64,000 nt of DNA, taken from NCBI RefSeq assembly GCF_020216525.1, contig NZ_JAIWOY010000001.1, positions 558,001 through 622,000 of the forward strand, in the 5' to 3' direction. Made by a program: the position numbers and the translations under genes. Source of the stretch: Nocardioides nematodiphilus. Lineage in GTDB: Bacteria > Actinomycetota > Actinomycetes > Propionibacteriales > Nocardioidaceae. Below the pieces are notes generated by a model. That model was not told where the DNA came from. It searched no databases and saw only the letters and a program-made list of their open reading frames with translations. Within the stretch, counting starts at the first letter, position 1. Each line of letters begins with the position of its first letter. Below, piece by piece: positions 1 through 8,266 of this stretch.

Positions 1-302
1 ACGGCGACCCGACCTTCGAGCTCTCCTACCTGTGGTTCGACGGCGGGCTCGACGCGGCCTGGCAGGCCATCACCGACAAGCCGGCCGGCGCGGTCACCGA
101 GCCGCAGATCAAGGGCGCCGACGCGACCAAGCTGATCGTGCAGCGGAAGAAGAGCGGTTACCTGGTGTCGGCGTTCATGCAGAACGGCGACCTCATCCAG
201 TCGCTCAACGGCGCCGCCCTGCCGCCGTACGACGCCAGCGCGATGCAGCGTGCCACCACGGCGATCCTCACCCAGCTCTCGGCGGCTGCCCCGGCCGGAT
301 GA
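1..302 (+). CDS. Unrecognised protein, C-terminal fragment
   Basis: An open frame enters from the left edge (first full codon at base 3) and stops with TGA at 300-302, giving about 99 C-terminal residues. The fragment is mixed hydrophilic sequence without an obvious transmembrane helix. It has an aromatic patch (SYLWFDGG) near its start and the motif GYLVSAFMQNGD in the middle. I do not recognise the family, and the N-terminus that would show a signal peptide lies outside the window. The codon pattern is typical of the rest of the window, so it is very likely a real gene. It converges on the TetR gene and overlaps it by 35 bases. The last palindromic box of the 39-bp array spans its stop codon. 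Confidence 0.6.
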   Translation, partial: GDPTFELSYLWFDGGLDAAWQAITDKPAGAVTEPQIKGADATKLIVQRKKSGYLVSAFMQNGDLIQSLNGAALPPYDASAMQRATTAILTQLSAAAPAG

Positions 303-1083
303 TCGTGTAGGGCGGCCGGGTCGCCTCCTCGAACGATCGTGCAGGGATCGGGGCTGCCTCGTCCGCGTCGAACGATGGTGCGGCGAGCGAGCGCCGCCAC
401 TGCGGAGCGGACATCTGTTCGACAGGAGGGCCCTTCTCCTGCGGAGCGGACATCTGTTCGGCGTCGTCGGAATGCCCCGCCGAACGGGACAGCTGTTCGA
501 CGCGCGCCACGGGGTCGCCGCCGGCGAACATCTGTGCGGCCCCGAGCAGGATCAGCGTGCACGCGACCTCGAACTCCGCTCGGGCGGCGGCGCGATCCGG
601 GTGGCGGCGCGCGTCCCAGAGCGCGACGGCACTGGCGTGGAGCGCGTCGACCGTCGGGGCGTCGATCGGCCGTGGAGGGTCGTACCTGCTCCACGAGCGC
701 GCCGGGACATAGCGCTGCACCCAGACGACGAGCAGCTCCCGCTCGAAGGCGACGATCTCCTCGAGCACCTCGGCGAGCGCCGGGTCGGAGCGGGCGAGCT
801 CGTCGTAGGCGAGCCGCAGGCGCGCATGCTCCATGCCCCTGTCCTCGGCCGGGATCGGGTGCCGATCCAGCGTCTGGCGCCACCGGACGCCGAGCGCCAG
901 CAGCGCCCTGCGATGTAGCTCCCGCTTGCTGCCGAACCATGCCAGCAGCGTCGAAGGGCTGCGCGACGCCGTACGGGCGATCTCACGCAGGCTCGGGGAG
1001 TCGAGCCCGACGCGCGCGACGAGCGTCGAGAGCGCGACCCGAGCGTCCTCGCCCTCGTACTCCCGGAGCAGTGTGAAGTCCAT
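268..1083 (-). CDS. TetR-family regulator with array-encoded tail
   Basis: The first 50 residues form a TetR-type helix-turn-helix (SLREIARTASRSPSTLLAWF) followed by an all-helical ligand or dimer domain that ends near residue 180, the usual TetR size. The start is the ATG at 1083; the TetR helix begins a normal distance after it. The protein then runs on to 271 residues. The extra 80 or so residues are low-complexity (repeated EQMSAPQ) and are encoded by a 39-bp periodic palindrome array at 295-539. Ligand and target are unknown. The gene follows zwf on the same strand after about 100 bases. The family call is firm; whether the tail is translated and functional is uncertain, because the ancestral stop may have been lost when the array arose. 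Confidence 0.8.
   Translation of the reverse strand: MDFTLLREYEGEDARVALSTLVARVGLDSPSLREIARTASRSPSTLLAWFGSKRELHRRALLALGVRWRQTLDRHPIPAEDRGMEHARLRLAYDELARSDPALAEVLEEIVAFERELLVVWVQRYVPARSWSRYDPPRPIDAPTVDALHASAVALWDARRHPDRAAARAEFEVACTLILLGAAQMFAGGDPVARVEQLSRSAGHSDDAEQMSAPQEKGPPVEQMSAPQWRRSLAAPSFDADEAAPIPARSFEEATRPPYTIIRPGQPPRAG
295..539. repeat. Seven palindromic boxes with 39-bp period
   Basis: Seven related 16-bp boxes lie at 295-310, 329-344, 368-383, 407-422, 446-461, 485-500 and 524-539. The last six start exactly 39 bases apart, and the first is 34 bases before the second. The consensus reads roughly NCGRACRNCNGTKCGR, an imperfect palindrome, for example GCGGACATCTGTTCGA. The 23-bp spacers are unrelated in sequence, apart from a few bases (GCGGA) before boxes 4 and 5. 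The boxes resemble one good half-site of the actinobacterial LexA box (TCGAAC-N4-GTTCGA), but none has both halves intact. Because 39 is a multiple of three, the array stays open as codons in several frames. It covers the 3' end of the TetR gene and the stop of the convergent gene. Confidence 0.75.
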
Positions 1084-1186
1084 GTCAGGACCCTAGGGAG
1101 CGATCCGCCGTGACGGGTCGCCGTGGAGCTCACCTGTGGATGAGCGTGTCCCGAAGCCCTCCTGTGGACGATTTCCGGCCGGCGGC

Positions 1187-2647
1187 TCAGGCCCGCCAGG
1201 TCCGCTCGAACGGCAGCCGCCACGCGTGCGGCGCGATCAGCTGGTGGATGGCGTTCGGACCCCAGGAGCCGGGCGAGTACAGCCGCACCGGCGGCGGGCT
1301 GTCGAGCAGCGGCTGGGAGACCTCCCAGAGCGTCTCGATGCCCTCGGCGGTGGTGAAGAGGGTGTGGTCGCCGCGCATCGCGTCGTGGATGAGCCGCTCG
1401 TACGCCTCCAGCACGCCGGTCGACGTCGAGGTCTCCGAGGTGTCGAACTGCATGGAGAGCTTCTCCAGCTTCATGCCCGGACCCGGGCGCTTGCCGTAGA
1501 ACGACAGCGACATCTTGGACTGGTCGGCCAGGTCGAAGGTCAGGTGGTCCGGACCCTGCGTGCCGGCGTTGGAGCCCGCCGGGAACATCGTCAGCGGGGG
1601 CTCCTTGAACGCGATCGAGATGATGCGCGCGCCCTCGGCCATCTTCTTGCCCGTCCGGAGGAAGAACGGCACGCCGGCCCAGCGCCAGTTGTCGATCTCG
1701 ACCTTGAGCGCCACGAAGGTCTCGGTGTCGGAGTCGTCGGCGACCTCGTTCTTGCCGCGGTAGCCGGTGTACTGACCGCGCACGACGTTCTTCGGGTCGA
1801 GCGGGCGGATGGAGCGGAAGACCTTGTTCTTCTCATCCGAGATCGGGCCCGACGCCAGCGACGTCGGCGGCTCCATCGCCATGAAGGCGAGGATCTGCAT
1901 GAGGTGCGTGACGACCATGTCGCGGTAGGCGCCGGTGCCCTCGTAGAAGGCCGTACGGCCCTCGAGCCCGAGCGTCTCGGGGACGTCGATCTGGACGTGA
2001 TCGATGAAGTTGCGGTTCCAGATCGGCTCGAACAGACCGTTGGCGAAGCGGAAGGCGAGGATGTTCTGCGCCGCCTCCTTGCCCAGGAAGTGGTCGATGC
2101 GGAAGATCTGCTCCTCGGCGAACACCTCGTGGATCTTGGCGTTGAGCTTCTTCGCGGAGGCCAGGTCGGTGCCGAACGGCTTCTCCATGATGATCCGGGC
2201 GCGCTCGACCAGGCCGGCCTCCTCGAGCTGCCGGATGACGTCGAGCGCGGCCTTCGGGGGCACGGAGAGGTAGTGCAGGCGGCCGATCGTTCGCCCGAGC
2301 GGCTGGAGCTGGCGCTCGGCCTCGCGGACCTTGTCGGCGAGCGCGTGCGGGCCCTTGGTCGTCGGGACGTAGGCGAGCATCTTCTCGAACGGCGCCCAGC
2401 GCGCGTCGGTGACGTCGCCCTTGCCGAACTCCTCACACGCCTGGCGCGCGAGCTTGGCCCACTGCTCGGTGTCGATGTCCTCGAGGGAGGTGCCGACGAT
2501 CATCGCGTCCTTGAGCAGACCCGCCTCGAAGAGCCGCAACAGCCCGGGCAGGAGCTTGCGCTTGGCGAGGTCTCCGGTCGCACCGAAGAGCACGATGACG
2601 TGCGGCTGCTCCATGTCGTCCACGGTACTCACTTTAGTGGAGACCAT
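1187..2647 (-). CDS. zwf: Glucose-6-phosphate 1-dehydrogenase
   Basis: This oxidises glucose-6-phosphate to 6-phosphogluconolactone with NADP, the entry step of the oxidative pentose phosphate pathway in the cytosol. The N-terminus carries the dinucleotide-binding motif GATGDLAKRK near residue 20. The active-site signature RIDHFLGKEAAQN, with its catalytic histidine, is present in the middle, and EKPFGTD precedes it. At 486 residues it has normal family length. The start is drawn at ATG 2647; an internal ATG at 2614 (MEQPHVIV) begins closer to the conserved fold and is equally possible. Neither has a strong ribosome site. No opcA, tal or tkt partner is beside it, so this copy stands outside the usual actinobacterial pentose phosphate operon. 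Confidence 0.95.
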   Translation of the reverse strand: MVSTKVSTVDDMEQPHVIVLFGATGDLAKRKLLPGLLRLFEAGLLKDAMIVGTSLEDIDTEQWAKLARQACEEFGKGDVTDARWAPFEKMLAYVPTTKGPHALADKVREAERQLQPLGRTIGRLHYLSVPPKAALDVIRQLEEAGLVERARIIMEKPFGTDLASAKKLNAKIHEVFAEEQIFRIDHFLGKEAAQNILAFRFANGLFEPIWNRNFIDHVQIDVPETLGLEGRTAFYEGTGAYRDMVVTHLMQILAFMAMEPPTSLASGPISDEKNKVFRSIRPLDPKNVVRGQYTGYRGKNEVADDSDTETFVALKVEIDNWRWAGVPFFLRTGKKMAEGARIISIAFKEPPLTMFPAGSNAGTQGPDHLTFDLADQSKMSLSFYGKRPGPGMKLEKLSMQFDTSETSTSTGVLEAYERLIHDAMRGDHTLFTTAEGIETLWEVSQPLLDSPPPVRLYSPGSWGPNAIHQLIAPHAWRLPFERTWRA

Positions 2648-2688
2648 GCGGGCGTCGATGAGGACGCCGCTACTCGCCGGTCACCGCG

Positions 2689-4632
2689 TCATTCGGGGAG
2701 GACGACGCCCCGGACGAGGTCGTGGATGATGTCGAAGCCGCGCTCGGTCAGGATCGACTCCGCGTGGAACTGGATCCCCCGGAAGTGCGGACCCGTGACG
2801 GCGTGGATGTCGCCGGTCTGGGGGTCCGCGTCGACCGTGACGCCCTCGGGCAGGGCGGCGTCGCCGACCCGCCCGACGAAGGTGTTGTAGAAGCCGACCC
2901 GCTCCGTACGGCCGTCGAGGTCGACGGCCGACTGCGTCCCCTGGAAGACGATGTCCTTGTAGTGCAGACCGAGGCCGAGCTGGTGGCACAGCGCCTGGTG
3001 ACCGAGGCAGACCGACAGGAAGGGCTGGCCCGACTCGAGCAGCTCGGAGACGGCCGCGCGCAGCTGCGCCATCTTCGGGTCGGCGTCGTCGCGCGGGTCG
3101 CCGGGACCCGGCCCGACGATGACCAGGTCGGCGCCCGTGAAGCAGCCGTGCAGGTAGTCCTCGTGCCGGATCACCGTGGAGGTGATCCCCATCCGCAGCA
3201 GCATGTGCCGCAGCATGTTCACGAAGTCGTCCTCGCCGTCGAGGATGACCGCGGTCTTGCCGATCAGGCGGTGGTCCACCGGGGAGCCGGACTGGTTGGC
3301 CAGCCAGAAGCCGGACAGGCGCCGGTTGCGACTGTTGAGCTCGATCATCACGTCCTCGTCGAGGACCAGCTCGGCGGGGTTGATCGCCAGCGCGGGCGCC
3401 GGCGGGACCAGCCCGAAGGCGCCGAGGATGCCGCCGGCCTTGGCGTGGGTCTCCGCGACCTCGTAGGCCGGCTCGGAGTCGCGCACCAGGGTCGCGCCGG
3501 CGCTCACCTTGAGGTGGCCGTCGAGCGATACGTCGGCGGAACGGATCACGATGGGGCTGTCGACGACCGGCCCGCCGGCCTCGTCGCGCCCGAAGATCGC
3601 CAGCGCGGCGCCGTAGTAGCCGCGGCCCTCCGGCTCGTACTGCTTGATCAGGCGGCACGCGTTCTCGACCGGCGACCCGGTGACGGTGGCGGCGTACATC
3701 GTGTCGCGCAGGATCTCGCGCGGGTCGCGGTTGGAGCGACCGGCCAGCAGGTACTCGGTGTGGATCAGGCGCGACATCGGCTTGAGGAACGGGCCGAGGA
3801 CCTGGCCGCCCTCGGTGCAGATGTCGCACATCATCTTGAGCTCCTCGTCCACGACCATGAAGAGCTCGTAGATCTCCTTCTCGTCCTTGAGGAACTCCAG
3901 GAGCTGCGGCTTCAGGTCGCTGGCGCTCTCGACGCCGACGGGCAGGCGGAAGGTGCCGGAGATGGGGTTCATCCGCACGTCGCCGCCGGTCACGCTGACG
4001 TGGCGCTCCGGTGAGGCGCCGATCAGGTAGCGGTCGCCGGTGAAGAAGACATAGGTCCAGTACGCGCCGCGCTCGCGCTCGAGCAGGCGGCGGAAGACGG
4101 CGAGCGCCTTGGCGGTGTTCCAACCCTCGATCTCGGCGCGGTAGTGCCGGCCGATGACGAGGTTGGCGCCCTCACCCTGGCCGATCTCCTCCTCGATGAT
4201 CTGCCGGACGAGCTGCTCGTACTCCTCGTCGGAGGTGTCGAAGCCGCCGCGGTCGGTGAACTCGACCGGCTGCTCGTCGATCGCCGCGATCACGTCGGCG
4301 ACGGAGAACTCGTGCTCCTCGGCGACGTCGACGACGACCAGCGGGGTGCCGTCGTCGTGCGCCTCGAAGCCGCGCTCGGCGACCTGGCGGAACGGCACCG
4401 CGACCAGCCGGTCGGCGACGTGGCCGTCGGCCGGCGTACCGGTCTCGAGCGGGATGTCGAGGATCGAGTCGGCCACCCAGCGCTCGCCGCCGAGGAGCCC
4501 GACGGTGTCGCGGTCACCGGCTCGGGTGGAGCGCCGGATGATCGCCCACGCCCCGTGCCCGGTGATCGCCTCGATCGCGGTGCGGGCATCAGTAGCGTGG
4601 GAGGTCATGGCGGAAGCGTAGTTGGGCGCCAC
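2689..4632 (-). CDS. PhzE-type fused anthranilate synthase
   Basis: This is a single-chain enzyme of 647 residues with a chorismate-binding (TrpE-like) domain, about 130-410, joined to a class I glutamine amidotransferase domain, about 455-645. The synthase half shows the PhzE-like signature TGSPVENACRLIK. The amidotransferase triad is visible as Cys542 in SVCLGHQAL, His623 and Glu625 in FHAES, with GPGPGDP near 508. The expected reaction is chorismate plus glutamine to anthranilate, or to 2-amino-2-deoxyisochorismate as in PhzE; the sequence alone does not decide. No other trp or phenazine genes are near, so the role may be aminated-chorismate supply for a secondary metabolite or a stand-alone tryptophan enzyme. 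The start is GTG 4632 with a GGGGGTGAG-like stretch upstream, or ATG 4608. Confidence 0.9.
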   Translation of the reverse strand: MAPNYASAMTSHATDARTAIEAITGHGAWAIIRRSTRAGDRDTVGLLGGERWVADSILDIPLETGTPADGHVADRLVAVPFRQVAERGFEAHDDGTPLVVVDVAEEHEFSVADVIAAIDEQPVEFTDRGGFDTSDEEYEQLVRQIIEEEIGQGEGANLVIGRHYRAEIEGWNTAKALAVFRRLLERERGAYWTYVFFTGDRYLIGASPERHVSVTGGDVRMNPISGTFRLPVGVESASDLKPQLLEFLKDEKEIYELFMVVDEELKMMCDICTEGGQVLGPFLKPMSRLIHTEYLLAGRSNRDPREILRDTMYAATVTGSPVENACRLIKQYEPEGRGYYGAALAIFGRDEAGGPVVDSPIVIRSADVSLDGHLKVSAGATLVRDSEPAYEVAETHAKAGGILGAFGLVPPAPALAINPAELVLDEDVMIELNSRNRRLSGFWLANQSGSPVDHRLIGKTAVILDGEDDFVNMLRHMLLRMGITSTVIRHEDYLHGCFTGADLVIVGPGPGDPRDDADPKMAQLRAAVSELLESGQPFLSVCLGHQALCHQLGLGLHYKDIVFQGTQSAVDLDGRTERVGFYNTFVGRVGDAALPEGVTVDADPQTGDIHAVTGPHFRGIQFHAESILTERGFDIIHDLVRGVVLPE

Positions 4633-4757
4633 CCCCGCTCACCCCCGGGTTTCATGCGGTGGTCTTCTCGACTCGCTGTTTCGTTTCGTGCGACGCGCGA
4701 CATGTAGGAGGTGCACGCGTCGGATCTCCGGCATCCCAAGCTTTGAGGAGCACGAAT

Positions 4758-5258
4758 ATGACGAACCTGCGTACGGGCCTCGGCGCCCTCGCCGCCACGG
4801 CCGCCCTGACCGCCGCCGGCATCGGCACCGCGGCTGCCGCCACCCACGCCCCCCACGGCCACGGGCACGGCGTCACCGCTAGCGGCCCCTGCGCGATCCA
4901 GCAGGCCCAGGTCGACAAGGCCCAGGCCAAGCTCGACGCGCTCACCGCGAAGTTCGCCGCCGCCAAGAAGACGGTGAAGGAGGACAAGCGCGACCTCACC
5001 CACGGCTCCGCGACCGGCCAGGAGAAGAAGGCCCTCGCCGCCGCCAAGGAGAAGAAGGCCCACATCGCCAAGGCGAAGAAGGCCCAGGTCCAGCGCCTCG
5101 CCCACGCCACGGCGCGCCTGCAGAAGTGCCTCGCCGGCGTGAGCGCCACCTCGACCCCGACCGAGTCGGAGTCCGTCACCCCCAGCGAGACGGCGACCAC
5201 CACGCCGACCGAGTCCGCGTCGACCAGCGCGTCGATGTCCGCCTCGGCCACGGCCTGA
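4758..5258 (+). CDS. Small secreted lysine-rich coiled protein
   Basis: A 166-residue protein with a clear Sec signal peptide: short basic start, a hydrophobic Ala-rich core and a likely cleavage near AAAATHA around residue 28. The mature part has one Cys on each side (SGPCAIQQ and LQKCLAG) that could form a disulfide. Between them lies a highly charged helix rich in Lys and Ala (KAKKAQVQR), likely coiled coil. The last 40 residues are a Ser/Thr/Glu-rich tail (TPTESESVTPSE) of the kind seen in exported linker regions. ATG 4758 is chosen because GAGGAG lies 8-13 bases upstream and the signal peptide starts there. A strong terminator follows at once, so it is a single-gene unit. Function unknown. 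Confidence 0.75.
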   Translation: MTNLRTGLGALAATAALTAAGIGTAAAATHAPHGHGHGVTASGPCAIQQAQVDKAQAKLDALTAKFAAAKKTVKEDKRDLTHGSATGQEKKALAAAKEKKAHIAKAKKAQVQRLAHATARLQKCLAGVSATSTPTESESVTPSETATTTPTESASTSASMSASATA

Positions 5259-5277
5259 GCCATCTCGTAGCGAGGGC

Positions 5278-5321
5278 GAGCGCCCCGTCTCCTGCTGTTC
5301 CACGCAGGGGACGGGGCGCTC
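5278..5321 (+). terminator. Strong hairpin after secreted protein gene
   Basis: Arms at 5278-5294 and 5305-5321 pair over 17 bases with one G-U wobble, around a 10-base loop. The stem contains GCGCCCCGTC and its complement. It lies 20 bases after the stop at 5258 and before the next gene. There is no T-run, as is common in high-GC actinobacteria. Confidence 0.8.
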
Positions 5322-5364
5322 GTCGTCCCCGGGCACGTGACGTTTGTCCACGCCCCGGGCGGGT

Positions 5365-5712
5365 ATGACGGTCCGCGTGGTGATCCCGAACGACGGCACC
5401 GGCAGCCCCAGCGCGCCGTTGCGGCTGACCTCTCAGGCCGCTGCCACCGTGAAGAAGCGCTTCGAGCACGCCTCGCAGGACCTCACCGGCCACCTGAACG
5501 GCATGGCCGGCCTCAGTGGCGCGATCAGCGAGGGCGCCGGTGAGCTGAGCGGCGACATCGAGGCCGACGTCCTGGCGTTCCTCCAGTCCTGGACCAGCGC
5601 GTTCGACGTCCTGTCGACCTCGACCGCCCTCATCGCCGGCAACACCAACAACCTCGCCGTCGACCTGGATGCGCTGGATCGCGGGAGCACGATCGATCTG
5701 AGCGGCTCATGA
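5365..5712 (+). CDS. Small helical WXG-island protein
   Basis: A 115-residue, mostly helical protein without signal peptide or membrane segment, encoded directly before a WXG-motif protein with an ATGA overlap (5709-5712). Its size, position and helix-loop-helix look suggest a WXG100/ESAT-6-like partner. The central turn reads SWTSAFD rather than a canonical WxG, so the assignment is from context. ATG 5365 (MTVRVVIP) is preferred; an upstream TTG at 5344 would add seven residues. Neither has a good ribosome site. The expected role is a co-secreted partner or chaperone for the downstream protein; this is inference. Confidence 0.6.
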   Translation: MTVRVVIPNDGTGSPSAPLRLTSQAAATVKKRFEHASQDLTGHLNGMAGLSGAISEGAGELSGDIEADVLAFLQSWTSAFDVLSTSTALIAGNTNNLAVDLDALDRGSTIDLSGS

Positions 5713-7056
5713 CCGGCCACTTCCACGTCGAGCTGCACCCGCAGGTGCTGCGCAAGGCCGCGCGCGGCATCGCCACCCTCCAGGAGGACCTGGCCAAGCG
5801 GGCCACGGCGATCGGCAACACCCCCGACGAGATCCGTGGCGAGTGGACCGGCGAGGCCGCCGACGCGACGCTCCCCGAGATGGCGGGAGTCGCCGGCCAC
5901 CTGCGCTCGTACAAGCCCGAAGCTCCAGGCGGTGCACGACGCGCTCACCGCGCTGGCCGCCACGTACGAGACCGCGCAGTCCGACATCGCCGGCTACAAC
6001 CGGCGCTGGACGGCGGCAGACACGGCGCATCAGAGCGCGATCGACGGCGCCACCGGTAACGACACGGCGAAGAGCACAGCCAAGGACGACGCCGACGCCG
6101 CCCGGACCAGGGCCCGGACCGCGATCGAGGCCGACTTCGCGACCACGCACCAACACCTGGTGTCCAGGACCAAGCACCTGGGCGACGTGTTGCGCAGCCA
6201 CCTGCCGGTCCCGGTGATCCCCGCGAGCGGCCCGGGCAAGAACCCGACGGTCGACCCGGCCCGGATGCTGCTCACCCTCAGCATGACGGCCGCCTACGAG
6301 GTGAAGGACGATCTGCCGGCGTCCCAGGACGGCGCCCCGAAGCCGACCGACGGTGAGCTCGTGAAGCTGATGTCGAAGGCCGGCGAGGTGGTGCGCAAGG
6401 AGACCGGGAAGTACTTCGACACCTGGGGCGGCTTCAAGCCGCCGGACGACATGGGCCCCGTGACCGGCGCGCTCTACGCGCTCGGTCTCACCAGCAACGT
6501 CGCCAGCGCCGGCGCGGACGTCGCGCTCAAGCACCTGCTGCAGAACTTCCAGCCGCTCATCGACGGCCACCGCTACAAGCAGACCGGCCTCCCGAAGTCG
6601 TTCAGCCAGTTCTGGGAGCGGCTGAAGGCCGCCAACACCGACCGGAACTGGCGCGCCAAGCCCTACAAGGCGCTGCTGCGCGGGAAGTGGGAGACCGCGG
6701 GCAAGTGGATCAACCGCGGCGGCTCGGTCGTCGCGGGTCTCGCCGCCGGCGTGGACGAGTTCCTGAAGAGCGACGAGAAGGAGATGGACAAGCGCGTCGC
6801 CGAGGCGACCACCGTCGCCGCCACCACCGCGGTAGGCGCCTACGCCGGCGCGGAGGCGGGTGCCTGGGCCGGCGGCGCCATCGGGACGGCGATCTGTCCG
6901 GGCGTCGGTACGGTCATCGGGGGCTTCGTCGGCGCCGGCATCGGCGGCTTCGTCGGCTCCGAGGTGGGCCAGGAGGTCGGCAGCGTGGTCAAGGACGGCG
7001 TCGGCGACGCGGTCGACGCCATCGGGGACGCCGCCAGCCATCTGAAGTTCTGGTAG
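5709..7056 (+). pseudogene. WXG/glycine-zipper protein, +1 frameshift
   Basis: The N-terminal part starts at ATG 5709 and carries a WXG-type turn (GEWTGEAADA, about residues 44-53). Near 5905-5925 the reading jumps: the first frame runs on as unrelated Arg-rich sequence to 6059, while the frame one base later continues as a well-formed helical protein (PKLQAVHDALTALAATYE) to the stop at 7056. Removing one base restores a protein of about 448 residues. It has an N-terminal WXG region, a long helical middle with alternating Ala/Asp/Thr, and a C-terminal glycine-zipper segment (GTVIGGFVGAGIGGFVG) that could insert in membranes. This resembles a type VII secretion substrate with a membrane-active tail. 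The cause may be sequencing error, true inactivation or programmed shifting. Confidence 0.7.
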
Positions 7057-7064
7057 GGAGAAGC

Positions 7065-7835
7065 ATGGCTCTCGTACTGATCATCGGCGTCCCCCTGGCC
7101 GTGTGGGGGACCTGGCTGCGCCTCGGCCGCACCCCCAGCGCCCGGCGCTGGGCGAGTGGGGACAGTCCGGAGCGTTCGATGTTCAGCATCCCGTTCTTCG
7201 GAGGAGCGCTCGTGCTGATCGCGGCCGGCGCTCTGGCCCACGGCGTCCGCGCCCTCGCCACGGTGCTCACCCTGGCCGGAGTCGTGTGCTTCCTCATCGC
7301 CCTCGTCTTCGGCATGCTCCGCGCTCCCGCGCCGGCGTTCCTCAAGCCCCGCTGGTACCGCGAGATCGAGAAGCGCACCCCCACGAAGCGCGCGCCGCGG
7401 AAGGCCCACTCGGTCGCGGAGCCCCCGGCAGCACGGACGGCGCCCACGGTCGAGCCGGCCTGGAGGCCCGTACGCGACGCCCTGCGTGCCGACGTCACCG
7501 CGTTGCAGCCCGAGGGACTCGTCGAGCTCAGGGCCGACGCCCAGCACTACGTGCTGATCTACCACTACGGCGACCGGCTCTCCGTCGACTGCGCCGGCTC
7601 GCAGGCGTGGGGAGGCGACGCGCCGGTCACCGCCGCCCAGGAGGAGCGCCTCCTCGCCCTGGGATTCACCACCCCGCTGCAGCGTCGTCGTGAGATCGAG
7701 ACCACGACCTCGTACCGCTGCACCATCGCGACCGATCGCCCCGAGCACGCGCAGGAGGCCGCCGACCTCGCTGTGACGGCGCTCTCCATCCTCGGGGTGC
7801 AGCCCGACGCCCACCTCGACCAGGTGCGCTCGTGA
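7065..7835 (+). CDS. Membrane protein with island-duplicated domain
   Basis: A 256-residue protein whose first 85 residues form three hydrophobic segments (about 1-18, 41-59 and 63-84). A basic linker follows, then a soluble domain from about 131 to 256. That domain recurs as a free protein at 8915-9301, with the shared blocks RLSVDCAGSQAWGG and LGFTTP and the ending AADLAV-x-AL-x-ILGVQP. The fold is not certain; its size and its neighbourhood of secretion accessory genes suggest a YbjN/TY-Chap-like chaperone domain, but I cannot prove this. ATG 7065 follows GGGAG at a normal distance and lies eight bases after the previous stop. The likely role is a membrane-tethered adaptor for the WXG protein. 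Confidence 0.65.
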   Translation: MALVLIIGVPLAVWGTWLRLGRTPSARRWASGDSPERSMFSIPFFGGALVLIAAGALAHGVRALATVLTLAGVVCFLIALVFGMLRAPAPAFLKPRWYREIEKRTPTKRAPRKAHSVAEPPAARTAPTVEPAWRPVRDALRADVTALQPEGLVELRADAQHYVLIYHYGDRLSVDCAGSQAWGGDAPVTAAQEERLLALGFTTPLQRRREIETTTSYRCTIATDRPEHAQEAADLAVTALSILGVQPDAHLDQVRS

Positions 7836-8266
7836 GGCTCGAGCTGCTCGGCTCCTCGGTCGAGGTGCCCGACGGGTGGGAGCTGGCCGACACCGCCGCT
7901 CTCGAGCCGGCCGAGGGCGATGGCTTCCGCGCGTCCGCCGTGCTGAGCGCGGAGCCGCTCGGCGACGTCGACTTCAGCACCTGGCAGGACACCGCGGACG
8001 CGGCCGCGCCGTCGGTGCTCACCGACTTCCGGCTGATCGACCGCGAGCACGTCACCGTCGACGGGCACCCTGGTGGGCGCCGCGTCGCGCACCACCTCGC
8101 ACCGACCGGGCACGCTCTGGTGATGGAACAGTGGGTCACCGTGCTCGACGCGGTCGGCTGGACGCTCACCCTCACCGTGGACGCACCCCGCTACGACCTG
8201 CTCGCGGACCCGTTCGCCGGCATCGCGTCCTCGTGGCGCCTCCCGGAGGCGGTGACGCGGCCGTGA
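7832..8266 (+). CDS. DcrB/Mog1-fold-like small protein
   Basis: A 144-residue soluble protein starting at GTG 7832, which overlaps the previous stop (GTGA), so translation is probably coupled. The pattern (VPDGWELAD near the start, alternating strands, MEQWVTVLDAVGWTLTLTV near residue 110 and a final SSWRLPE) matches the DcrB/PsbP/Mog1 type of fold (DUF1795-like). That fold often appears beside secretion or toxin genes as an adaptor or immunity-type protein. No catalytic motif is visible. The assignment rests on this pattern and on neighbours, so the family is moderately sure and the role is inferred. Confidence 0.6.
   Translation: MRLELLGSSVEVPDGWELADTAALEPAEGDGFRASAVLSAEPLGDVDFSTWQDTADAAAPSVLTDFRLIDREHVTVDGHPGGRRVAHHLAPTGHALVMEQWVTVLDAVGWTLTLTVDAPRYDLLADPFAGIASSWRLPEAVTRP

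Noticed and set aside
295-539. CRISPR-like array
   Set aside because: Repeats are only 16 bp and imperfect, spacers are 23 bp, and no cas gene is present. The boxes are individually palindromic and lie inside coding sequence, so a CRISPR reading does not hold.
1134-1171. Replication origin
   Set aside because: Two DnaA-box-like sites without AT-rich DNA or dnaA/dnaN neighbours do not make an origin.
2689-4632. Phenazine biosynthesis cluster
   Set aside because: The synthase is PhzE-like, but no phzB, D, F or G neighbours exist. A stand-alone aminated-chorismate enzyme is the most that can be said.
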